Counted from the stretch's first letter, positions 1 to 6,924 are shown. The stretch: 7,079 nt of DNA from Leyella stercorea (GCF_019052365.1 NZ_JAHQUY010000103.1:1-7079), one strand, 5' to 3'. Notes: generated by a model not told the origin, from the sequence alone. Translations and numbers: made by a program.

Positions 1-3
1 AAA

Positions 4-23
4 GGACTTCGGGCAGGTTTTTT
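4..23 (+). terminator. Probable right half of a plus-strand intrinsic terminator, cut by the window edge
   Basis: A GC-rich stretch, GGACTTCGGGCAGG, runs straight into six T residues (18-23). This is what the 3' arm and T-tract of an intrinsic terminator look like. The matching 5' arm would lie left of position 1, so the hairpin cannot be seen. If correct, a plus-strand gene ends just outside the window and converges on the minus-strand genes here. This is inference from half a structure. Confidence 0.3.
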
Positions 24-200
24 ATGCTCTTTGGAGTTTTAGCGGACAGCAATATTACTTTTTATTCACACAACACGAACTTTGGACGTTTGTGCTTAAA
101 CGTATCTGTATACGGCATAAGTGGTTAAAAATCGTGGTTAATTGGTTGAAAAATATACTTAACCGGTTGAAGATTATCACTTAAAAAACCTTTATTTTAA
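24..200. other. A/T-rich intergenic stretch with no gene
   Basis: I see no convincing coding frame in either strand. The stretch is A/T-rich and contains a cluster of short GGTTRA repeats (listed separately). No complete Bacteroidales promoter (TTTG plus TAnnTTTG at about 19-21 bases) could be assembled in either direction. It separates a presumed plus-strand terminator at the left edge from the minus-strand terminator at 202-241, so it is probably the space between two convergent transcription units. Confidence 0.5.
123..170. repeat. Cluster of four GGTTRA motifs with an adjoining near-palindrome
   Basis: GGTTAA occurs at 123-128 and 136-141, and GGTTGA at 144-149 and 165-170. The last copy directly follows an inverted copy, TTAACC (159-164), giving the near-palindrome TTAACCGGTTGA. 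The copies are unevenly spaced. This could be a protein-binding cluster or simply chance in A/T-rich DNA; no adjacent promoter supports an operator role. Confidence 0.3.
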
Positions 201-201
201 C

Positions 202-241
202 AAAAAAATTCCCTCGCTCAGCATTGCCGAACGAGGGGAAT
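202..241 (-). terminator. Intrinsic terminator downstream of the small T9SS-domain-like frame
   Basis: Read on the minus strand, the arm ATTCCCCTCGTTCGGC pairs with GCTGAGCGAGGGAAT around a three-base AAT loop. The stem has two or three G-T wobbles and one bulged C. It is followed at once by seven T residues (the complement of 202-208). This is a classic intrinsic terminator, placed about 40 bases after the stop codon at 280-282. A dedicated terminator suggests that the frame it follows is, or once was, the 3' end of a transcribed gene. Confidence 0.8.
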
Positions 242-279
242 CGCTTTATGATGTTATCAGTTACTTAGCATCCTACTGT

Positions 280-462
280 TTATCGCTTTACTATCTTCTT
301 CGCGCTGCTGTCCGAGTAGCGCAGGATGTTTATGCCCTTGCGGCACACGGTGCGGCGCACGCCGTCGGTAGAATAGATGCCGAGGAGCGTCTTGCCAGCG
401 CCTGACGAAAGGCGATCGACGCTGGTCTCCACCTTCTCCTTAACGGCAGTCATGGCGAGCAC
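280..462 (-). CDS. Small frame resembling a T9SS type A C-terminal sorting domain; probably a gene remnant
   Basis: The frame encodes 60 residues from GTG at 462, or 57 from ATG at 453. Its second half, GIYSTDGVRR...KGINILRYSD followed by a basic KKIVKR end, matches the pattern of C-terminal sorting domains that send Bacteroidetes proteins through the type IX secretion system: IY-x-x-x-G-R-R, then KGI-N-I-x-R, then a basic end. Such domains normally terminate large secreted enzymes and are not made alone. There is no signal peptide or catalytic domain. The coding-like, GC-rich composition (about 64% over 301-480) continues in frame up to a TAA at 481-483 and then falls abruptly into A/T-rich DNA. 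I therefore infer a truncated 3' end of a lost secreted-protein gene. A true small gene is possible, because a TAnnTTTG element lies upstream and a good terminator downstream. Confidence 0.5.
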   Translation of the reverse strand: MLAMTAVKEKVETSVDRLSSGAGKTLLGIYSTDGVRRTVCRKGINILRYSDSSAKKIVKR

Positions 463-503
463 CGATGTGCGTCCGCCGGATTACACTCTTTTCCACTAAC
501 TCT

Positions 504-511
504 CAAACTTA
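504..511 (-). promoter_or_regulatory. Candidate Bacteroidales -7 element upstream of the small frame
   Basis: The minus strand reads TAAGTTTG here, an exact match to the TAnnTTTG -7 consensus of the Bacteroidales primary sigma factor. It lies about 40 bases upstream of the GTG at 462 and just past the operon terminator, which is where a promoter for the small frame would be expected. No TTTG -33 element is found at the usual 19-21-base distance; the nearest TTTG is 27 bases upstream. The call rests on the -7 box alone. Confidence 0.3.
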
Positions 512-535
512 TTATTATCAATCCTCAGAAATAAT

Positions 536-572
536 AAACAAAAAACTGCGCGGTAAAACAATTACCGCGCAG
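536..572 (-). terminator. Intrinsic terminator of the susC/susD/phosphatase operon
   Basis: A perfect 11-bp stem is formed by CTGCGCGGTAA (546-556) and TTACCGCGCAG (562-572) with a five-base loop. On the minus strand it is followed by six T, a G and three more T (545-536). The plus-strand side lacks a T-run, so it works in one direction, ending transcription that comes from the phosphatase gene. It lies about 145 bases after that gene's TAG stop, giving the operon a fairly long 3' untranslated region. Confidence 0.88.
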
Positions 573-583
573 CAAAAACAACA

Positions 584-715
584 TTACAGCATATTGGGCA
601 TATCGTTACCGCATATCGGGCATCGCGTTACCATGCTGCTGTAACAAAAGCAGGTTAAATCTTTTAAAATGTATTTGTACATCTTCTTCGCCAACTCGTC
701 GAATTGGCGGCGAGA
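584..715 (-). other. Open in-frame extension after the phosphatase stop codon, with a CPxCG motif
   Basis: The reading frame stays open for 43 sense codons after the phosphatase TAG (716-718), ending at TAA (584-586). An ATG at 680-682 would give a separate 32-residue peptide starting MYKYILKDL and ending CPICGNDMPNML. It holds CFC and CPIC cysteine pairs that superficially resemble zinc-binding knuckles. There is no clear ribosome binding site, and another frame of the same DNA is also open, so this may just be 3' untranslated sequence. The CPIC part lies inside the 22-bp tandem repeat, which weakens the coding case further. Confidence 0.15.
589..632. repeat. Two-copy imperfect 22-bp tandem repeat in the operon 3' region
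   Basis: Copies at 589-610 and 611-632 match at 19 of 22 positions. They share the ends GCATAT and CGTTACC, with differences at repeat positions 7, 14 and 15. On the minus strand each copy can be read, in different frames, as G-N-x-M-P-x-M-x followed by a TAA stop. It lies between the phosphatase stop codon and the terminator. The period is not a multiple of three, so duplication would shift any frame running through it. Confidence 0.75.
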
Positions 716-1993
716 CTACATGCCAGCCAAACGCTTCTGGTAGTAATCTCTTACTTCATTCCAATGATAATAAGGCCAGATATCTGTTTCAACCGGAATA
801 TGAACCTCTTTCTCGTTGTGCAGGAACTTCACCAGGACATCGCCTTTCTTGTTCTCGAAAAACACGATCTGAACGTTTGAAGCCATAGGCGTCGCTTTGA
901 AATCGCACCAATGCTTATAGACCTCAGAAGGTCCGGCCACAGCAACATCGAAGTTCTCTATCTGGAGCAAAGCCAGCAAAGGAATCACATTGCCGTCATG
1001 TCCGAAACGCAACGTGGCAGCTATAGAGCGGTCTTTGATGGCTGCATCGGCAGACTCGATGATGTTCTCGACCAACGACTTGGCGTTAGCCATCACGATG
1101 CCTTTGCTTGCCAACGGATTGGCATTGCCGATATAGAAACGATAGTTTACGCATTGCCACAAGTCGAACATCTCGCGGGCTGTGAAAATATCGTAGAAAG
1201 ACAACGGAGTCTCTATGTCCTGCATGTCGACAGCAATCCAATACAATCCCCACATCAAATTATCAGGATTCACTTCGCATCTGATGAAATCGGCATTGGA
1301 GAACAAAGAGTTCACAAGACGGTCGGGCTTGACCTGTGCCTTCTCAAACTTGCGGTACTCTTCCACCCAAGGTCCTTTCTCGCCATTAGTGAAGGCATTG
1401 GAGCGGTCGGTATGGTAATTGAGATACGACATGTATTTCTCGCTCATCTCATAACTGAGGTCAAGCTGAGGGTTCAATCCCTTAAGACGGTCGCCAAAAG
1501 CAACCATACTCATCGCGCAACGATAAACCACTGTAGAACGGGCAGAGACAGAACGCTTGCCTCTGAACACCTCAGGGAAATTCTTATACATTCGCTCCGC
1601 AATACCTCGATGCTGGCGAACGCCCAATGGAGTCAGGTCGCCTGCACGTCCTTGAACTTCCTGCCACACCAACGACAATCTCTTCAACACATCCTTGCCC
1701 AGAGGAGTAAGACCATTTATGGAATCGGCCTTTTGCATCAGCTGTATAATCCATAGATAATCTCTGTCGCCTAACAAATAGCGAGAGCCGTGTCTGCCAT
1801 AGTGGCTCACATAGAAAGGCTTATACCCTTTGGGGGCTGGCGTCTGCTTGGCTTCCACCTTCGGATATGCCAGATAAACGCCACCCGCCTTGTTCAGATC
1901 CGCACTGATTTCCTCAAATGTGGTTTGGGCATTCACGCCCAAACCCACGGTAGCCAATACAAAGGCTAATATCTTAATCCTTAGATTCATCAT
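716..1993 (-). CDS. Secreted histidine-type (acid) phosphatase, phytase/MINPP-like superfamily
   Basis: This 425-residue protein belongs to the histidine phosphatase superfamily, branch 2, whose members hydrolyse phosphomonoesters, including inositol phosphates, through a phosphohistidine intermediate. Residues 1-22 form a signal peptide with probable cleavage after VNA and no lipobox cysteine, so the enzyme is likely soluble in the periplasm. The nucleophile motif is HYGRHGSRYL (residues 64-73), with His68, Arg67 and Arg71 as expected catalytic residues. LTPLG (120-124) and ARSTVVYR (151-158) fit the family's conserved helix and third phosphate-binding arginine. GHDG (331-334) supplies the His-Asp proton-donor pair. 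The usual proline of RHGxRxP is leucine here, and the donor is HD, unlike the HAE typical of MINPP enzymes. The gene starts 9 bases after the susD-like stop, with two consecutive ATG codons; either could be used. The substrate is not determined by sequence; the class call is firm and phytate is only a candidate. Confidence 0.9.
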   Translation of the reverse strand: MMNLRIKILAFVLATVGLGVNAQTTFEEISADLNKAGGVYLAYPKVEAKQTPAPKGYKPFYVSHYGRHGSRYLLGDRDYLWIIQLMQKADSINGLTPLGKDVLKRLSLVWQEVQGRAGDLTPLGVRQHRGIAERMYKNFPEVFRGKRSVSARSTVVYRCAMSMVAFGDRLKGLNPQLDLSYEMSEKYMSYLNYHTDRSNAFTNGEKGPWVEEYRKFEKAQVKPDRLVNSLFSNADFIRCEVNPDNLMWGLYWIAVDMQDIETPLSFYDIFTAREMFDLWQCVNYRFYIGNANPLASKGIVMANAKSLVENIIESADAAIKDRSIAATLRFGHDGNVIPLLALLQIENFDVAVAGPSEVYKHWCDFKATPMASNVQIVFFENKKGDVLVKFLHNEKEVHIPVETDIWPYYHWNEVRDYYQKRLAGM

Positions 1994-2002
1994 ATATGTT
2001 TC

Positions 2003-3694
2003 TTAGTTTGCATAACCAGCATTCTGCTTCAATTTCGGATTGTTTGAGAATTCTGTTTGAGGAATCGGGAACAGCTGGAAATGGTCGTCCACATCAGTAC
2101 CCAAACGCTCGCCGTTCTTCCAGTCCCAGTTATGTCCCTTTGTGTACTTGCCGAAACGAATAAGGTCGGTACGGCGCACAAGCTCCGATGCCAACTCACG
2201 CTGGCGCTCAGCCATGATGAAATCGAGAGTCAGCTCGCTCTCCTCAATATCGCCAGAGACATCAGAACGCACACCAGCCTTTGCATACTTGCCACTCATG
2301 TAAGCACGCTCACGAATTTCATTAACATATTTCAGAGCCTCAGCCTTGCTGCCCTTGGCTCCACGCAGAATAGCCTCAGCCGCAGTCAAGTAAGCCTCAC
2401 CCGTACGGAAGAGTGGGAAATCAATAGAAGTATAAGCGTCGCCACTTGCCGGAATCTGGTCGTTTTTGGTGACATTACGCCATTTGATGTATCCGTATCC
2501 ACATGTGTAGGTGCTTGTCATGGCATCTTTAGAATCCCAAGTTTCCTTCACCTGATTAGGCAAAGCCGTCATAAACTGCGCACGCTTGTCGTTTTTATTG
2601 TTGCCCCAAGGATCATTCACGTCAAACATCACGTCAGCAGGATCAAAGGCGTCAACGAGAGTTGTCTTTGATCTGACATTACCCCAACCACGCGAACCGA
2701 TGCCGGTGTTATACAGTTCGTCCATCGGACCATTGACAAAAGCCTTCACATAGAAGTTGGTGCCACCTGAGCTCTGCGCCTTCAATCCATCCTGCACCAA
2801 AGGCCAGATGATTTCCTTACACTGGTCGTTATCGGCAAGGAAGATATGGCGATAGTCAGAAGCCAAAGGATAGTGACCGTCCTCAATCACCTTCTTGGCA
2901 TAAGTCAAAGCATCGTCATAGCGGTCTTCTCCAATCCATGTCTTGGCATTCAGATACATGCGAGAGAGCAAGAACCAGTCTGCCACGCAGTCTACACGCG
3001 CATAAACATTTTCGCCAGGAGCCTTCAGGTCTTTCTGTATATCCTTCAACTCATTTTCGGCGAACTCAAAGATCTGCTTACGCGACCATTGCGCCGGAAT
3101 ATCCTTTACACCCGTATTTTCATCTATATAAGGTACGGCTCCAAACATATCGCACAGGGTTGCATAGCAATAAGCACGGATGAAACGGGCCTCTGCACGA
3201 TAGGAGGTACACTCGCCACCCAACTGGTCCCAAAGACCGCGCGACTTCAACTTTTCCTCCGTACACTGTCTTAACAACTCGTTACAATAAGCTATAGACA
3301 TGTACAGACGCTGATAGGTCCAACGGATGACCGATGCATTTGAAGCATCCCATTGAAGGTTAAGACACTTGCGCAAGCCATTGGACGAAGACGGCATAAG
3401 GAAGTTGTCGGTGCTCAATTCCTGCAGGTAGAACATCAGACGCATATAGCTGGAATAGCCCTCGTTGGCTCCTTCAATGTCGCCATCGCCGCCATCTCCA
3501 CCTTTCTGTCCGGTCAAGATAAGAGAGCCGTAGCATTTTGCCAGCACACCCGTATAGCCATCAGCCGTGTTATAAACCTTCTCGCCGACCAGTTGTGTTT
3601 CGTCAAGAGGCATTGTGTCAAGGTCGCCGAAACATGAAGTTGTCAAGCAACCCATAAATACAAACATCAATATTTTAAATATATTCTTTTTCAT
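2003..3694 (-). CDS. SusD/RagB-family outer-membrane nutrient-binding lipoprotein
   Basis: This 563-residue protein is the surface partner of the SusC-like transporter encoded just upstream. SusD proteins sit as lids on their SusC channel, bind the ligand outside the cell and hand it over. The N-terminus is a lipoprotein signal ending LTTSC, with Cys21 the likely lipidated residue, followed by FGDLD, an acidic stretch suited to surface export. Family hallmarks are EARFIRAYCYATLCDMFG (168-185) in the helical repeat region, DFPLFRTGEAYLTAAEAILR (425-444), ERQRELASEL (496-505) and the C-terminal LFPIPQTEFSNNPKLKQNAG (541-560). A Gly/Asp-rich loop (GGDGGDGD, 65-72) precedes the conserved EGYSSYMR. 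Length is normal for the family. The gene follows the transporter stop by 23 bases, with AGGA close before ATG as a possible weak ribosome binding site. Ligand specificity cannot be read from the sequence. Confidence 0.95.
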   Translation of the reverse strand: MKKNIFKILMFVFMGCLTTSCFGDLDTMPLDETQLVGEKVYNTADGYTGVLAKCYGSLILTGQKGGDGGDGDIEGANEGYSSYMRLMFYLQELSTDNFLMPSSSNGLRKCLNLQWDASNASVIRWTYQRLYMSIAYCNELLRQCTEEKLKSRGLWDQLGGECTSYRAEARFIRAYCYATLCDMFGAVPYIDENTGVKDIPAQWSRKQIFEFAENELKDIQKDLKAPGENVYARVDCVADWFLLSRMYLNAKTWIGEDRYDDALTYAKKVIEDGHYPLASDYRHIFLADNDQCKEIIWPLVQDGLKAQSSGGTNFYVKAFVNGPMDELYNTGIGSRGWGNVRSKTTLVDAFDPADVMFDVNDPWGNNKNDKRAQFMTALPNQVKETWDSKDAMTSTYTCGYGYIKWRNVTKNDQIPASGDAYTSIDFPLFRTGEAYLTAAEAILRGAKGSKAEALKYVNEIRERAYMSGKYAKAGVRSDVSGDIEESELTLDFIMAERQRELASELVRRTDLIRFGKYTKGHNWDWKNGERLGTDVDDHFQLFPIPQTEFSNNPKLKQNAGYAN

Positions 3695-3717
3695 ATTCCT
3701 GTCGTTATTATGATTGT

Positions 3718-6700
3718 TTAGAAATTCAGATTGAATGACAAAGAGTAGGTACGGGGACGTGGATAGACATTTCTGTCGATGCCTGAGTAGATCTCAGGGT
3801 CGATGCCCGAATAGCTGGTGAATGTGCAAACATTCTGGACAGCCGCAGACACACGCAGAGACGAAGTGCTGTTCCACAGTTTTCTGAACGTGTAACCCAA
3901 CGTGATATTGTCTATGCGGAAGAAGTTGCCACGCTGCAAGAAATAGTCGGTGTAGAGTTGCTGCTGCTGGAATCCCTTGTTTGCTGTCACCTTCAGGATA
4001 TTCGAGAAATTGCCCTGGTCGCTATACACCTGCTGCTGATACTGGTCGGCCTCGATGTAATTGTAGATGTAGTTGCCGAAAGAGCCATGACCGGTAATGC
4101 CCAACTCCCACTGCTTGTAAGAGAGTTGAGTGTTCAAGCCAAGGTACGACTTCGGCAAAGCACACTTATCGGCATAACGTGTCTCTGTAGAAGATATCGA
4201 ACCATCAGGCTGAACATACTTTCCCTCGATCGGCTTGCCTTTCTCGTCGTAAGCCTGCTTTGCCAGATAGAATGTGTAAGGACGTTTGCCCACCATGAAA
4301 CATTCAACAAATTTACCAGTACCCGAAATAGCACCCGTCTCCACATAAGAGCCCTCGCTATCCGACACGTTCAACTTTGTAATCTCCGAATCATTCCAGG
4401 TGTAGTTCATTCCTACCGACCATGTAAAATTCTTTGTGTTGATTGGTACAGCATTAATCGAGAATTCCACACCTTTATTATCCATCTCGCCAATGTTGGT
4501 AGTCAGGACAGCAGAATAGTTCACACCCGAAATCACCGGAATCGTGTTCAGCAAATCTTTGGTATGGCGTTTGTAGACATCAATCGAACCATAAATGCGG
4601 TTGTTGAGAAATCCATAATCCAAACCGGCATTCCAGGTCTCGGTAGTCTCCCATTTTATGTCTCTGTCATATCCGTTTGGACGATAAGTGTTATGCCATT
4701 TGTCACCAAAGAGATAGCTTGACTCAGGGTAAGACACAGAGAAAGTGGTCATGTAAGGATAGTCGTTGATGATATCCTGCTGACCGGTAAGACCGTAGCT
4801 CAGACGCAGTTTCAAGTTGGTAAGCACCTTACTGTTCTTAAGGAACTTCTCTTCCGACAGTTTCCAGCCCAAAGCCACAGAAGGGAAGTAGCCCCATCTG
4901 TTGCCCTTCGCAAAACGAGAAGAGGCATCGGCACGCAAAGTGGCTGTGACCATATACTTGCTGGCAAAGCCATAATTCAAGCGTCCATACATAGACAGAA
5001 GATAATACTCAGACTCGTAGTGCTTCGGCGAGAACAATTCTTCGCCTTTCGGAGAAAGAGTGGTGTCGTTATACTTCTTCCAGAAATGCTGCCATCCATA
5101 ACCGGCCATCGCGCTCACATCATGCTTTCCAGCAAATGTATGCTGGTAGTTGGCATAAAGGTCGAGCAGGATGTTGCGCTTCTGCTGTTTCGAATCATAA
5201 TCCAAGCCCGTTCCATCCTTCTTGTTGGCTGTATACATCATACCGGCAAGATCAGGAACATCCTTGGCATACTTGCTTTCCAAAATATCATAGCCCAAAT
5301 TCATATTGAGCTGCAAATCCTCAAAGCCATGCACCTTATAATTAACCGAAGCATTGCCGATAGAACGATAGATTCTATTGCGCATGTCCTGCAAATCAAG
5401 CTGAGCCATAGGGTTATCGCCCTGGATAGCCATTGGCGCATTGCCGTTCATCCAAATGAAATAGCCAAGACCAGGATCTGTAGCAGAAGTGGCACTGCCC
5501 GTTTTCACCGGACGTGTCGGATCGTAAGACAAAGCACTTCCTACCACTCCCTCGTCCACTCGTCTATTGTCCTCGTAGGAAGCCTTGACATTGAGGTTTA
5601 GACTTAAATGGTCCTTGAAAAACTTAGGCGAAATGCCTCCGTCAAAAGTGTAACGCTGATAGTTGTTGGTGCGAATCACACCATTCTGGTTTGTGTAGCC
5701 TGCAGACACACGAAAGGGTGTCTTGTTCTTGATACTTCCCGACATTGAGATGTTATGGTCCATACCAAAAGCCGTGCGGTAAATCTCATCCTGCCAGTTG
5801 GTGTTGCTCTTGCCCATTTCCACATTCTCGGGAACACCCGTCACGGTAGGTGCGAAAGCTCTGAACTCGTCTGCTGTCAACACTTCCAAACGCTTTGCTG
5901 TAGTGCTTACGGCATAGTTGGAAGAATAGTTGAACTTAGGCTTGCCCTTCGTACCTTTCTTTGTTGTAATCACGATGACGCCATTGGATGCACGCGAACC
6001 GTAAATGGCAGTAGCCGAAGCGTCCTTCAAAACCGTAAAGGTTTCAATGTCATTCGGATTGATACCACCGATAAGGTTGGTTCCTCCCTCTATGGAAGAG
6101 TTGTCTACCGGGACACCGTCTATCACAATCAGCGGATCGTTGGACGCTGAAAGCGAGGCACCACTACGAATACGGATAGTGGAACCCGAACCAGGAGCAC
6201 CCGAACTTGACACCACATTGACGCCAGCCACCTTGCCGACCAAGGCATCCTGGGCAGTTGACTTGGCTCCACGATTGAACTCGTCTGGCTTTATGGCTGA
6301 AACCGAGCCAGTGAGGTCGTCCTTTTTTACAGTTCCATAACCAACCACAACCACCTCATCAAGCAACTCATTGTCGGGATTCATCTTTATCTGCATGGCA
6401 GAAGACGAAATCTGCACATCTTTGGCCTCATAGCCTATATATGAAATATGCAGCTCGGAAGCGCCTGCCGGCACATCGTCTATGGAAAACTTTCCATCCA
6501 AATCGGTCACAACACCAGTTGTGGTGCCCTTAATCATGACAGTAACACCTATCATCGGTTCGCCCAACTCGTCAATAAGCTGACCCGTCACACGCTTCAC
6601 ATTCTGCCCGTTGGATTGTTTCTTCGACTGAGGCTTCACAATAATATAATTGCCCTTTTCCTCATAAGTGCAACCACATTCCTTCAACAGCAGGTTGAGT

Positions 6701-6924
6701 ATCTCCAACACGTCACCTTTAGTCTTGCTGATGGTGACCATACGGTTAGCGTTAATTGTCGAGGAGTTGTAAGCTATCTTGTACTTAGATGCCTTCTCGA
6801 TTTTCTCAAACGCAGCCTTCAGAGAGACCTTATTAGAGCCAAGCGTCACTGTTTGAGCTGAAACCGCTATGTTTCCAGCCAGCAACAAACAAAAGCATGA
6901 AGCTGAAATTCTTTTAAAATTCAT
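3718..6924 (-). CDS. SusC/RagA-family TonB-dependent outer-membrane transporter with STN domain
   Basis: This 1068-residue transporter imports ligand across the outer membrane using TonB energy, in complex with the SusD-like protein encoded next. In order it shows: a signal peptide (1-23, cleaved after VSA); an STN domain (about 24-98); a carboxypeptidase-D-regulatory-like beta-sandwich (about 110-183, GEPMIGVTVMIKGTTTG); a TonB-box-like segment LDEVVVVGYGT (188-198); a plug domain (about 199-322) with PLIVIDGVPVD and LKDASATAIYGSRASNGVIV; and a long beta-barrel ending in SLSFNLNF with a terminal Phe. The reading frame is intact and full length. STN domains in this family usually contact a FecR-type anti-sigma factor, so ligand binding probably also signals to an ECF sigma factor. 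No such regulator is in the window; it would be expected beyond the right edge. The start is fixed by the signal peptide at ATG 6924, preceded by an A/T-rich leader without a Shine-Dalgarno. This is the first gene of the operon. Confidence 0.96.
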   Translation of the reverse strand: MNFKRISASCFCLLLAGNIAVSAQTVTLGSNKVSLKAAFEKIEKASKYKIAYNSSTINANRMVTISKTKGDVLEILNLLLKECGCTYEEKGNYIIVKPQSKKQSNGQNVKRVTGQLIDELGEPMIGVTVMIKGTTTGVVTDLDGKFSIDDVPAGASELHISYIGYEAKDVQISSSAMQIKMNPDNELLDEVVVVGYGTVKKDDLTGSVSAIKPDEFNRGAKSTAQDALVGKVAGVNVVSSSGAPGSGSTIRIRSGASLSASNDPLIVIDGVPVDNSSIEGGTNLIGGINPNDIETFTVLKDASATAIYGSRASNGVIVITTKKGTKGKPKFNYSSNYAVSTTAKRLEVLTADEFRAFAPTVTGVPENVEMGKSNTNWQDEIYRTAFGMDHNISMSGSIKNKTPFRVSAGYTNQNGVIRTNNYQRYTFDGGISPKFFKDHLSLNLNVKASYEDNRRVDEGVVGSALSYDPTRPVKTGSATSATDPGLGYFIWMNGNAPMAIQGDNPMAQLDLQDMRNRIYRSIGNASVNYKVHGFEDLQLNMNLGYDILESKYAKDVPDLAGMMYTANKKDGTGLDYDSKQQKRNILLDLYANYQHTFAGKHDVSAMAGYGWQHFWKKYNDTTLSPKGEELFSPKHYESEYYLLSMYGRLNYGFASKYMVTATLRADASSRFAKGNRWGYFPSVALGWKLSEEKFLKNSKVLTNLKLRLSYGLTGQQDIINDYPYMTTFSVSYPESSYLFGDKWHNTYRPNGYDRDIKWETTETWNAGLDYGFLNNRIYGSIDVYKRHTKDLLNTIPVISGVNYSAVLTTNIGEMDNKGVEFSINAVPINTKNFTWSVGMNYTWNDSEITKLNVSDSEGSYVETGAISGTGKFVECFMVGKRPYTFYLAKQAYDEKGKPIEGKYVQPDGSISSTETRYADKCALPKSYLGLNTQLSYKQWELGITGHGSFGNYIYNYIEADQYQQQVYSDQGNFSNILKVTANKGFQQQQLYTDYFLQRGNFFRIDNITLGYTFRKLWNSTSSLRVSAAVQNVCTFTSYSGIDPEIYSGIDRNVYPRPRTYSLSFNLNF

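Noticed and set aside
24..60. Possible insertion-sequence end near the left edge
   Set aside because: The stretch around TTTTAGCGGACAGCAAT looked vaguely familiar as intergenic Bacteroidales sequence, but there is no terminal inverted repeat, target duplication or transposase frame in the window to support it.
81..110. TTTG boxes and TATCTGTA as a plus-strand promoter
   Set aside because: The spacing between TTTG (89-92) and the -7-like box (103-110) is about 10 bases, far too short, and no plus-strand gene follows.
911..1756. Long plus-strand open frame (281 codons) opposite the phosphatase gene
   Set aside because: It is antisense to a clearly conserved enzyme gene with signal peptide and catalytic motifs. 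The translation is rich in His, Ile and Leu with no recognisable domain, as expected for a complementary-strand shadow.
2057..3637. Several plus-strand open frames opposite the susD-like gene
   Set aside because: They overlap one another in different frames, have no domain signatures and lie wholly within the SusD-family coding sequence.
4134..4346. Minus-strand 70-codon frame inside the transporter gene
   Set aside because: It is out of frame with, and fully contained in, the beta-barrel coding region, and its Arg/Ser/Leu-rich translation looks non-coding.
3958..6861. Plus-strand open frames (up to 254 codons) opposite the transporter gene
   Set aside because: All are antisense to an intact SusC-family gene. 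None shows a signal peptide, motif or plausible start context.
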